Below are positions 52,750 to 61,960 of a stretch of DNA of 64,000 nucleotides, piece after piece. Both the position numbers and the translations under genes were made by a program. Each line of letters opens with the position of its first letter. The first letter of the stretch is position 1. Below the pieces are notes generated by a model that was not told where the DNA came from, searched no databases, and saw only the letters and a program-made list of their open reading frames with translations. Source of the DNA: Amia ocellicauda. Its lineage: Eukaryota; Chordata; Actinopteri; Amiiformes; Amiidae. The DNA lies in the NCBI RefSeq assembly GCF_036373705.1, contig NC_089864.1:14480001-14544000 (forward strand), given 5' to 3'.

Positions 52750-52969
52750 CATCTTGACAGCACTTAGCTTTTACCGTCCAGGATGTAGGACCTCACTTAC
52801 TGTACTTGCCTGTGCAAATTGTAATTGTAATGTATTATATTTTGAATTGCTATGTTTTATGTAAATTGAATTTGTAATGATTGATGCCTTTACCGAACTG
52901 TATTTTTGCACTTTGTTTTGCACTTATGTTGTAAGTCGCCCTGGATAAGGGCGTCTGCCAAGAAATTAA

Positions 52970-53008
<39 letters not shown>
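52750..53008 (+). repeat. L2-tailed retroposon copy with (AAT)n end
   Basis: Reads catcttgacagcacttagct, a central part with ttttgaattgctatgtttta, then gtcgccctggataagggcgt ctgccaa and (AAT)n at 52970-53008. It matches the minus-strand copy at 6294-6560 over about 220 bases. Confidence 0.85.
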
Positions 53009-53489
53009 TTTCTTTAGATTGTTAGCTTGCTTGTCAGTTCGAGACAGTTTTTGTTTGCTGATATCAGTCAACATCTTAATATTTACTTTTTTTCTGTATT
53101 TCAGTTGCTATTGAGAAATTTGAAAAGCGATTTAATTAACTTTTCAGTACAAATGCCCCTCTATGCCATAGTATACAGTAATCTTCAGTCATGATGAGAA
53201 TAAACAAGAATAAAAACCATGGACACCCAAATGCATCCCAGCTTTCAAAAACACTTTCTAATGGTTATGAGGGTTTTAGTAAAACTCATGTTTATTGGTT
53301 GATGAGCCCTGCGTCTCTCAGTGGGGGTGGTTGTTTCACCGGCTCTCAGCAGTGTAGTGAGTGCTGCGCATGAGAGTCACGGTCAAGTCGGAGCTTCCAG
53401 CGAAAGCTAAAGCACCAAAACTATTAAAAAAGAATGGTAAATAATTATAATAACTACTGTAAAACCAAATATATAATATATATAAGAAA

Positions 53490-53590
53490 ATATATTGGAT
53501 TATCGGTGGAATATGTGCCGATACAGACATTTCTGTAAAAGGCCGGTATCGGCTGATAATAGCGGTGCTCGGATATATCTGTCGGGCCCC
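53490..53590. repeat. Short DNA-transposon-like fragment
   Basis: Contains ccggtatcggctgataatag and tatctgtcgggcccc, patterns seen in fish hAT-type ends built from ATCGG/CCGAT units. No boundaries or partner end found; tentative. Confidence 0.3.
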
Positions 53591-55185
53591 AGTAGCAATC
53601 TTAACAGAGACATCACTATCTTTCATGACACTTTGTATTGTGTGTTTAAGTTCAGACGCTTGCATGACAGGAAAACCAAGAAAAATGTCTAAGCTATCCT
53701 CATGGAGGAATGATTTCAGACCCACTGATGAACGCTCAGCCTACCGCTCCTTACGAGCTTCTTCCACTGCGGGCCACAACAGCGCCCTTCTCTCTCTGTG
53801 GGCCCTGGAGAGGTACTGACGGGCTTGTGTGCAGGACAGTGGAGTTGGCAGCCTGTCTGTGGGCTTCACAGAGCCAGCTTCAGGCCCGCTACTGAGCAGA
53901 CAGGGTGAGGGGTGTGCAGCAACTGTGTATGGAAGGTTTCTATAACCAGAATTGGTAATAATTGGGAAGACTGATCCGCTGAGCAGCTCAGAGGTACGCG
54001 GTGTTACACAGCCCCCCCATGTGACGCCATCCCGCCAGCTGCGATTCTCACACCTTGAATGAGTTACACAGCTCTGTGTGTCCTTCTCTTTATTCAAGTC
54101 CACAATCTGAATTATATATTTATATACATAGAGAGAGTGAGAGAGAGAGAAATGTCTAAATGTAAATTCATCTTGTTATACTCTACACTCTATGAAGCCC
54201 CTTTTGGTTCTTGCTACCATATTTGGATTAGGAAAAGAACCTTCAAGGAGACATTATTCATTAATTAATAAGCAGACATTTTAAAATGGTTGAAAGTTGT
54301 ATTAAAGTGACAGGATTTCATGTGTACAGCTCCTTAATTATGCTGTTTGTCTTCTAATTGTTTATTCTTGCTTGATGACATGGAAATTCTCCTCCTGATT
54401 GGCCAACCAGCTCGTTTTATCTGAAGGGGTCTGTGTAAAGAATGAGGGAATACATTTGTATTCATTAGGCTCTTGTTACCTATAAAGTAACTTTTAGTAT
54501 TACTGCTTAATAATGAACAGGATCTACTGTCTAGAAAGTCTGCATTACACACAGGTTGGAAACTGAACAGTCTGTTCCCGCTGTCTGCTGAGTGCTTTTT
54601 AGATCTATAAGACACTCATTGAGTGAACTTACAGCTGAGGTTACTGGAAATGGTAAATTAATAAACTGAGGGCCACAAATTCACCTAAATTAACCGCCTG
54701 CTGGGGACCCCATTGTATGGTTTCAGGGACGTGAATAACAGAACAGGCCTGACTGCTGCACTCAAGATGAATGCACTTTATTGGTCAGTTCTCTGCCCTT
54801 CCACATATTCTGAGAAGTTCCTACAGATTCACAGAGCCTCACACAGGTGATTTCATACAACAAACTCAAATCTGTATCTCTGCTAGGCCTATATTATATC
54901 CAAATGAGTAGGAAGTGTCAATAATTTAAGCAATGTAGCGACTCGCTCCCCAAGAAGCTCTGTGCACAGCTGTCAGCAGCCTGCTCTGGGAATAACAGGA
55001 CTCTGTCAATTCAGCAAAGGGATGGGGGTGGGCAGCACAGTCTTCAATTAAACTTGAGTATCCCAAATAAAGTGCATCAACTACATTGATGTCAAGAACT
55101 CCTCTAGTATTTTGCACTCTATCATGTCTCACATGAACTTCAGTGAACCCCCACCACCCTCACACACTTGGTTGTAGCCAGGATA
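53591..55185. other. Interior of the composite transposon, no gene recognised
   Basis: Contains a GC-rich patch at 53710-54060 with open frames on both strands (minus 53741-54103, 120 codons) that I cannot assign, and a GA-rich tract at about 54130-54152. Nothing else supported. Confidence 0.4.
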
Positions 55186-55193
55186 TGATGTCA
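55186..55193 (+). promoter_or_regulatory. CRE-like site TGATGTCA
   Basis: One mismatch from the palindromic CRE (TGACGTCA), 110 bp upstream of the TATA box at 55303. CREB/CREM binding is an inference. Confidence 0.35.
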
Positions 55194-55217
55194 TAGAGTC
55201 TTTGCAGATAGAGCATT

Positions 55218-55227
55218 CTGATTGGCC
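55218..55227 (-). promoter_or_regulatory. Inverted CCAAT box (NF-Y type)
   Basis: ctgattggcc, core ATTGG at 55221-55225, about 80 bp upstream of the TATA box: the usual spacing and orientation of an NF-Y site in TATA promoters. Confidence 0.6.
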
Positions 55228-55302
55228 AGGCCAGAACTCCGAGACTCCATCACCACTGAGACATGGCACAATGCTCACAATGCACCCATGACGACAAGCC
55301 AG

Positions 55303-55310
55303 TATAAAAG
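55303..55310 (+). promoter_or_regulatory. TATA box of the tandem-repeat gene
   Basis: TATAAAAG, 61 bp before the ATG at 55371. Transcription would start near 55333, giving a 5'UTR of about 38 nt. Confidence 0.65.
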
Positions 55311-55370
55311 CAGCCCAGCGCCAGGTGAGCTCATAATTCAAGTTGCAGCTGAGAGAGCCACATCGAGAAG

Positions 55371-55943
55371 ATGGATCCAGTCTACACCACCCCAAGCATC
55401 AGGAGTTTCTTTGCGCAGTTTCAACCGAAAGTGAAGAAACCTGAAGGCCTGGACCGAGTCAAGACCACGCCAACCATCAGAAGTTTCTTTGCGCGGTTTC
55501 AACCGAAAGTGCAGAAACCTGAAGGGCTGGACCAAGTCAAGACCACGCCAACCATCAGGAGTTTCTTTGCGCGGTTTCAACCGAAAGTGCAGAAACCTGA
55601 AGGCCTGGACCGAGTCAAGACCACGCCAACCATCAGGAGTTTCTTTGCACGGTTTCAACCGAAAGTGCAGAAACCTGAAGGCCTGGACCGAGTCAAGACC
55701 ACGCCAACCATCAGGAGTTTCTTTGCGCGGTTTCAACCGAAAGTGCAGAAACCTGAAGGCCTGGACCGAGTCAAGACCACCCCAAGCATCAGGTGTTTCT
55801 TCGCACGGTTTCAACCCAAGGTGCCGCTGTTGACTTCGCTCGGGAACAACAGAGGAGCCCCTCACGCCGGAGACATGTTCTGCGACAGACCGAGGCTCAG
55901 GCCAGGCCTGGACTCACTGCCGCCGCTTGCTCACGCTGCGTAG
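55371..55943 (+). CDS. Intronless gene: six tandem PIP-box-like 26-residue repeats
   Basis: 190 residues. After MDPVY come six repeats with consensus TTPTIRSFFARFQPKV (first 16) then QKPEGLDRVK; the sixth keeps only the first 16. A 39-residue unique tail follows (LLTSLGNNRGAPHAGDMF...). Each repeat holds TPTIRSFF or TPSIRSFF (SIRCFF in the sixth), which fits the hydrophobic part of the PCNA-interacting box Q-x-x-[ILM]-x-x-[FY]-[FY] with Thr in place of Gln. The PIP box of DNA ligase I, QRSIMSFF, followed by basic residues, is strikingly similar. Each unit is basic (six K/R, two D/E) and likely disordered between motifs. Strong start context (aagATGg), TATA and CCAAT boxes upstream, AATAAA downstream. 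No homologue recognised. It lies inside the composite transposon. Function (PCNA or other DNA-repair partner binding) is inference; a coding-looking minisatellite is the alternative. Confidence 0.62.
   Translation: MDPVYTTPSIRSFFAQFQPKVKKPEGLDRVKTTPTIRSFFARFQPKVQKPEGLDQVKTTPTIRSFFARFQPKVQKPEGLDRVKTTPTIRSFFARFQPKVQKPEGLDRVKTTPTIRSFFARFQPKVQKPEGLDRVKTTPSIRCFFARFQPKVPLLTSLGNNRGAPHAGDMFCDRPRLRPGLDSLPPLAHAA
55386..55823 (+). repeat. 78-bp tandem repeat array, about 5.6 copies
   Basis: Units start at 55386, 55464, 55542, 55620, 55698 and 55776; the last is partial (48 bp). Copies 3 and 5 are identical. Copies 1 and 6 share accaccccaagc and are the most diverged, as expected if the centre expanded most recently. 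Among all copies I count about 7 synonymous and 5 replacement differences in the + frame. Confidence 0.95.
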
Positions 55944-55989
55944 GAAAAACCCAACCCAGCGAGCAGCCTGCCATCACACACGCCTGTGC

Positions 55990-55995
55990 AATAAA
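55990..55995 (+). terminator. Poly(A) signal of the tandem-repeat gene
   Basis: AATAAA, 47 bp after the TAG stop at 55941-55943. Confidence 0.6.
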
Positions 55996-56319
55996 CACAT
56001 TCAACTGACTAGTTTGACGAGTCTTTGTGTAGAAACAGAAACCGAGCTGAGCTTCGGACAGGACCTGCCGGCACAGCACTGCACGCCATGGCCGGTACCC
56101 GCTGACCACGGTCCAGCCCCAGCGCAGCTGCAGACCTGCAGGCGCCCAGGGAAACGCCAGGGGACGCTGGTTAGTGGCGAGCCGAGAGAGACCGGGCCGA
56201 TTTAGGCCTCCGCTCGGTCGGCAGGTGTTCTGACAAACTGAGCTTCCCTATCAGGATGGGCTGCCCGGCTACTGAAAACAACGGGCTACTGGCTGGAATG
56301 AGCTGCTCCGACTGAAAAT

Positions 56320-56680
56320 ATGAAGCAGCTCATCCTGTCAGACATAAAGGACCTGTCTGAATGGGCTACCAGCTGTTTCTCAGCTCTATTACTGTATTTT
56401 AACACTTAAAATCCGAGGCAGCTCATCCTGTCGGACAGAAGGGCTGTCAGAATGGACTTCCCTCAGTTTTTCAACACTATTACTGTATAGATGCTTTCAA
56501 ACCCTATGTAGCTCATCCTGTCATCTAAGTGTAAATAGCAAATTGGTCACTACGAAATAACACGGTCAACATCATTTTAAATGTTCATAATTATTACCAA
56601 CAGGTTTTTGGACGTGTTCACTGCGCACGCGTACTTTGGCTAGGCAGCTCATTCCACAGTAGCTCAGCTGGTCAGAATGG
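56320..56680. repeat. Diverged tandem repeat of about 90 bp
   Basis: The core gcagctcatcctgtc recurs at 56325, 56418 and (as gtagctcatcctgtc) 56508, spaced 93 and 90 bp, with shared flanks such as gctgt(c)agaatgg and tattactgtat. A weaker fourth unit (aggcagctcattcc...gtcagaatgg) is at about 56642-56680, at the edge of the CpG-rich block. Confidence 0.75.
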
Positions 56681-57220
56681 CGGCGCTGCATGGCGGAGCT
56701 GTACGTATTATGGACCGTGAGATCAGTAGCTTTATTGTGACTATTTTGCACTTTGCTAAATTTACTCACCTGATCACTCGTACTCAAAACCCGGCCGTGT
56801 GTCCGAGCGGCTTCGTTACTCACCGTAGTCCTGTCCAGTGCTGCTCCAGAAAGCGCCTCTCTGTGCGGAGCAGAAGATCGAGCGGCCCGCAGCGGCGGAC
56901 AGTGCGAGTCTCTCCCGTCCCTCCCGTGTCTGTGGACTCGGGGTCCGCAGGGCTGCCGGGGTTGACAATGTCCGCTTCTTCACAGAGAGATCTCCTCGAA
57001 AAAGGATTCGCAGACAAACCGACTGAGTCTCCGCTGTCAGAGGACGTCTTTCTCGTTCATCTTTATTTTCAAAATCACACAAAATGGCCGACAGACAGCA
57101 GTGTTCATGTTTGCGGCTGCGCAGTTGCTGCTTTGCGCTGTGACGCAGGCGTGTTTGGGATCATGATTTGGCAACACGACGCGCTTCTCGTGTTGCAGGC
57201 AGAGCCGGAAAAGTGACGGT
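56600..57220 (-). promoter_or_regulatory. CpG-rich candidate promoter and first exon near the transposon's right end
   Basis: The only long CpG-rich block in the right half of the window. It holds two YY1-like motifs (gaatggcggcg near 56676 and aaaatggccgac near 57082), often found just downstream of start sites. On the minus strand a consensus splice donor, ACG|gtgagt, falls with its last exon base at 56824. A plausible acceptor (ttgttgacag) lies just upstream of the minus-strand ATG at 51716, so this block may be the promoter and 5'UTR exon of the SAMD3-like cargo gene. The + frame 56677-57216 (179 codons) is open but Arg/Ser-rich and typical of CpG-island noise. Confidence 0.5.
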
Positions 57221-58916
57221 AACTTATATAAAATGGATAATACAGTGTATAGGCTACTCTTTGTATTATACTCTTTGTATATTATACACCTTCAATAACG
57301 GATCTCTACAGATTTTTTAGGAGAGTATTAGTAATAATAATGATATTGTTCGAAAATGGCTACACGAATTTAAGAAACGGAGAAGACGTCTGGAAGAAAA
57401 TAAAAATATAAGTATAATGAATCTCAATTGTATTCATTTTTAGCAATTATTAATACGTTTTAATCCTATCTCATGGTATCGCTTTTCCGTTGTATTGTTA
57501 TAAATATTTAACTGTTAAATTAAATACTGTTGAACATAGCCATAATTACAACTCACAGTGTTAAGTTCATTTGGCACCTTGAAATTTACATTTAATTGAA
57601 CTGACTTAAAAATAGGAATACTGAAAACTCAAACAATTCTGTTGAATTTGCATAAATCATTATGTTAAGTTAAATTAAATGAAATAAATAAGTTACCATG
57701 ACTTATTGATCAATTCATTTTTCACAGTGCACCAGATGCTGTGTTTCTTCCCTGGTGCCTCTGCCAGGCCTGCACTGCAGTGTCTTCAGTTCCTGCTTGT
57801 TCTTGGGGTGTTTTGCCTTCAGTTTTGCCTTCAGCAAGTGAAATGCATTGACTTGGCCATTGCAGAACATTCCACTTCTTCACCTTAAAAAAGTCTTGGG
57901 TTGCTTTCGCAGTATGCTTCGGGTCATTGTCCATGTAAACACTTCAGAATTCATCCTGCTGCTTTTGTCAGCAGTCACATCATCATCAATAAATACAAGG
58001 GAACCAGTTCCCTGGGCAGCCATACATGCCCATGCCATAGCATGCTTCACAGATGAGGTGGTCTGCTTCTGATCATGAGCAGTTCCCTCCCTTCTCCATA
58101 CTCTTCTCTTCCCATCATTCTTTGTCTCATCTGTCCATAGGATGTTGTTCCAGAACTGTACAGGTTCTTTAGATGTTTTTTGGCAAACTCTAATCTGGTC
58201 TTCCTGTTGCCTGTTTACATCTTGTGGTAAACCCTCTGTATTTACTCTGGTGAAGTCTTCTCTTGAGTGTTGACTTTGACATAGATATGCCTACCTCCTG
58301 GAGGGTGTTCTTGATCTGGCCAACTGTTGTGAAGGGGGTTTTCTTCACCGGAAAGAATTCTCCTGTCATCCACCACAGTTGTTTTCCATGGTTTTCCAAG
58401 CCTTTTGGTGTTCCTGAGCTCACCAGTGCATTCTTTCTTTTTAAGAATGTACCAGATAGCAAAAACATTAGGTGTGGCCAAATTAACTATCTCTCTGATT
58501 GGTTTGTTTTCGATTTCTAAGGCAAAACTGAAGGCAAAATGCAGCTGCAGTACAGGCCTGGCAGAGCATCACCAGGGAAGAAACCCAGCTTCTGCTGATG
58601 TCTATGGGTTCCAGACTTCTGGCAGTCATTGACTGCAAAGGAGTTGCAACCAAGTATTGAAACTTATAATTTAATTCCTGATCATGTTAGTTTGTCCAAT
58701 TACTTTTGAGACCCTAAAACTGGGGGGACTACATATAAAAATAGGTGTAATTCCTACACTGTTCACCCAATTTGGATGTAACTACCCCTCATATTAAAGA
58801 TTAAAATCTACACTTAAATCACATCTTGATTGTTTCCTTTCAGATCCATTGTGGGGGCACACAGAGCCAAAATGATGACAATTGTGTCACTGTCCAAATA
58901 TTTATGGTCCTATCTG

Positions 58917-59684
58917 TATGTTTCAAGGTGGGTGGGGTTATTGGGATTAAATAGTTTCCACCATACTAATGTATAACGTTGTGCATTTATTTAAACTCAA
59001 GTATTATATCTGATTTCTTATAATCCTATAATCTATAATCTCCTATAACTATACATATTTTCATAATAATGGTTTGAGTCTTTTTTCTGTGAAATGGAGA
59101 AAGAAAATTTACCTCAAACAGAAAAAAACATCCTGAAACACTCCAGTCACAAAATGTGTTTCAGCGCATTCATTTATTTCATACTATCAGTTTAAGGCAT
59201 ACTAAATAAATCTGACATTTTAGTAAAATATCTTGCTCAGGCATGAGCTTTGTTTTGAAGGCATTCCTTTCACAGTTCAAAGCCTTCAGTCGTATCACTT
59301 GCTGTTTGCATTTCCAGTTCCGTTGAGTCGAGCTACTCCCACTTCGAGGAAGTTGCTAGTGGAACAAAAAGTATTGCCTTTATTCTACGTTTGGGAAACA
59401 TTGATTTTATTTTACCACTGAACTATGTTGTCCTCATCTCAATTTCCTGTGATATGATTAAGTCATAATGCCTATTTAATTTAACTTTATATTACCATTG
59501 CATTATATTATTGTTAACTTTCATGTGTACATATTTTGCAGTACATATTAGCATTTCTATTTATATAATTCTGTGGCTTATTATTAGATATAATACTTCC
59601 ATTGTATTTAATTGTATTTAATTGTATTGGAAATATTCATTGGAATAATAGTCATATTTTATTGAAAAGTGTATTAAGTTATTT
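58917..59684. other. Intergenic, no gene seen
   Basis: AT-rich; no recognised feature. Confidence 0.5.
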
Positions 59685-59929
59685 GGTAATACTTTGCAAT
59701 AACTCTCCCAAGTTACAGTGTATTTACATAGTAGATAATAGAACAGTGTAATTATGCATTATTACGATGTACTTAATGTGTAATAATGGGTAACAGTATA
59801 TGTAAGTACACCATTTATTACATTGTTATAAAGTATAATAACTGTTCTTATTGATGCTTACGGATGCAGTTACTTTGTACCTACTATGTAAATACACTGT
59901 AACTGGGAGACTTATTGTAAAGTGTTACC
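59685..59929. mobile_element. hAT-type hairpin MITE with 8-bp target duplication
   Basis: 245 bp with long inverted repeats: ggtaatactttgcaataact at the left against the right end, which on the minus strand starts ggtaacactttacaataagt. The target duplication agttattt at 59677-59684 and 59930-59937 is exact; 8 bp is the hAT hallmark. It shares the internal blocks gtgtaattatgcat and gatgtacttaatgtgtaa-type sequence with the copy at 25399-25724. No coding capacity. Confidence 0.9.
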
Positions 59930-59937
59930 AGTTATTT

Positions 59938-61614
59938 TTAATACATGGTGCGGTTTATTTCAACTATATATATTCAACACATACAATATAAAAATGGATT
60001 AGACTAAAACATTTTGATAATCTTAATAACCAGCTGACAGGGTTGTCATGTCAAGAAGTATGTGGTGCTTCTGTGGGAAAAAGAATGGTCCCTCCCTCTG
60101 CTCAGTATAACTGTTGTCCACAGCATTGCTCTCTAATGAGTACTGAGCTCATCTCAGAGTTCAGAAAATCAGCTTTATATCGAATAGTGCCACTCAGCGC
60201 ATGTATGAACCATTGGAGTTTAAGTCCACATAACATGATCTAGCCATTGACAGCAAGATAAATGTCATGACCTGGATCATCTCACACTCCTTAGCTCTTC
60301 AGATTGGAAGAAGGTTTTTTTATTAGCATTTACTGCTTGGGCAGGACAGAAGATATGTGAGACTCTGATCTCTGTGTTGCTGCTGCTGTATTGAACTTAT
60401 GTGGTTTGATTTCTGGGTGGCAAAAATGATCATCGCAGGGAAACATCTTCAGAGAATCTGTACATTGCTCTTGAAAAAAACATGTTTCAGTATCTCTCCT
60501 TTATGGTTCTTGTTTTATTTATTTCCTCCCTTTCTACCATAGTTTTTAATCACTAATTCCTGCACTTGGTTCACCGTTATGATATGCTACTTGAACATTG
60601 CCATACATTTTAAATATATGAGTTTCTAAGATGGGATACAAGAGTTGTAACCATGAATACCAAGGGGAAACATGACAAGAAGAAAATGGAAGTGCATGTT
60701 GATTATTGTAAACCTTTTCAGAAGTCCATCTCTTCTTTTTTGTCAGACGCACAGTCCACTGACTCCTTTTACAGTGTCCAATGGTTTGTGGACCTGTGCA
60801 TGACTGCCTCTACGTCTTCACTCTCCGCCAATCCTGAACTGATTGTCAATGGAGCGGGTAAGTCCACTGTTGCTAAGCAATACATTGTTATATGGTAAAC
60901 AGCTGATTACAGTCCCAGACGGTTGCAGCAGCTCTTTATAAAGCTTGTCAGATATAGCATGGTAATGGATTAGTGTTGGATTTTGAAAGTATGGCAAATC
61001 AATACAAGACATAGTGCAGTTTGAATAAACCAACATCACTGACACAGTTTAAAGTTCTTATAAAACAATATGTGTTGACAATTATTAATCTTAGTTCAAA
61101 ACAAGGAATCTGTTGGTTAAGCCTGTAAAATGATTTAAAAACAAACAAACAGTGTTATTATGTATATCTTGTGAGATTCACTCCAACTGCTTGCTTTCTG
61201 TATAATTTTAACTCTAGGCAATATACATACACTTATATTAACAGCATTGCCATGATGTTGCTGCTTAGCAACACAATAAGAAAAAGAAACGTCACAACAG
61301 ATATGTAACTGAAGCAGCCCCAGAAACTGTAGGTCATGAAACAGGCTAACCAAAGGTGCTGTAAATTATCTGCAGAAAACAATTAGCAGGAAATTTGCAG
61401 CTCACTTCTCATTTAGATCTCTAAAATGATGTCAACTTCAAACACCATAACACTTGCTCAGTTGCACTCACTATGCTTAAATCTCACTGGACAGAATCCA
61501 TATCCTAGTGTTTGATTTGAAAGACGATTAGGAGGCACCCCTCCCCCTGGACAACAACACCCAACCCACTGTCACACTAAGAGTGACGTCGTTCAGATGA
61601 GATATCGGCACGTT
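59938..61614. other. Intergenic, no gene seen
   Basis: Short ORFs only. Nothing recognised. Confidence 0.5.
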
Positions 61615-61960
61615 TGACAGAAATAGGAGGTGGGTGGCACGGTGGTATGGTGATTACCGCTGCTGCCTCACAGCTCTGGGGTCTCGGGTTTGTGTGGAGT
61701 TTGCATGTTCTCCCCGTGTCCACGTGGGTTTTCTCTGGGCACTCTGGTTTCCTCCTTCCGTCCAAAGACATGTGGGTTAAGTTGATTGGTCTCACTAAAT
61801 TGCCCTGTGTGTGTGTTTGTGTGTGTGTGTGTTGCCCAGCGATGGACTGGTGTCCCGTCCTGTGTGTATTCCTGCCTTGCACCCTATGCCTGCTGGGATC
61901 GGCTCCGGCTTCCCTGTGACCCTCTCCAGGATAAGCTGTTTCGAAGAACGATGTTAGAAA
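61615..61960 (+). repeat. tRNA-headed SINE-like composite repeat
   Basis: Begins ggtggcacggtggtatggtg (A-box-like), followed by ctcacagctctggggtctcg ggtttgtg (B-box-like), then the common fish repeat body with gttctccccgtgtccacgtg ggtttt, a (GT)n tract, gcgatggactggtgtcccgtcc and the end ggataagctgtttcgaag. The family is abundant in fish genomes; subfamily not determined. Confidence 0.75.

Larger units (their letters stand above)
50219..57729. mobile_element. CACTGT...ACAGTG composite transposon carrying genes
   Basis: Starts CACTGTAAAAAAAATC and ends CATTTTTCACAGTG, so the ends are inverted repeats. Joining the flanks and removing one CA gives Tc1 sequence atagacctcaccagatgctg, which aligns without gaps to the uninterrupted Tc1 segment at 58590-58612 (minus reading atagacatcagcagaagctg). 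This supports the insertion point and a 2-bp CA duplication (50217-50218 and 57730-57731). CACTG termini, short TSD and AACTTAA-rich subterminal regions suggest the CACTA/EnSpm group; no transposase was found, so it is non-autonomous. Cargo: the SAMD3-like remnant, nested Tc1 and retroposon copies, the tandem-repeat gene at 55371-55943, and a CpG-rich candidate promoter. Confidence 0.78.
50108..58916 (-). mobile_element. Rearranged Tc1-type transposon, interrupted by a 7.5-kb insert
   Basis: Inverted ends start CAGATAGG(T/A)CCATAAATAT at 50108 and, on the minus strand, at 58916. TA flanks both (50106-50107, 58917-58918), the Tc1 target. Minus-strand transposase remnants run from about 58500 (YILKKKECTGEL, then STLKRRLHQSKYRGFTTR) down to 57730 ([23 protein letters not shown]), with frame breaks. 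A separate + strand C-terminal segment plus 3'UTR lies at 58520-58916, so both ends of the element are 3' ends. A CACTA-like element is inserted at 50219-57729. Confidence 0.88.

Noticed and set aside
55386..55823. CRISPR array
   Set aside because: The units are contiguous coding-length repeats without unique spacers, in a vertebrate context.
55386..55823. MLH1-interacting (MIP) box in the repeats
   Set aside because: The MIP pattern needs R-S-[KR]-[FY]-F; the repeats have I-R-S-F-F, lacking the basic residue before the aromatics, so PIP- or RIR-like fits better.
55489..55833. Second + frame (114 codons) in the array
   Set aside because: Shadow of the same repeat; starts inside the array and has no start context of its own.
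55338..55865. Minus-strand 175-codon ORF across the 78-bp array
   Set aside because: The unit length is a multiple of three, so several frames stay open together. This frame lacks promoter and poly(A) context, whereas the + strand frame has both.
56677..57216. 179-codon + strand ORF in the CpG-rich block
   Set aside because: Arg/Ser-rich composition typical of CpG-island noise, no recognisable domain. The minus-strand donor at 56824 suggests the block works as a promoter/first exon instead. Kept only as part of the promoter entry.
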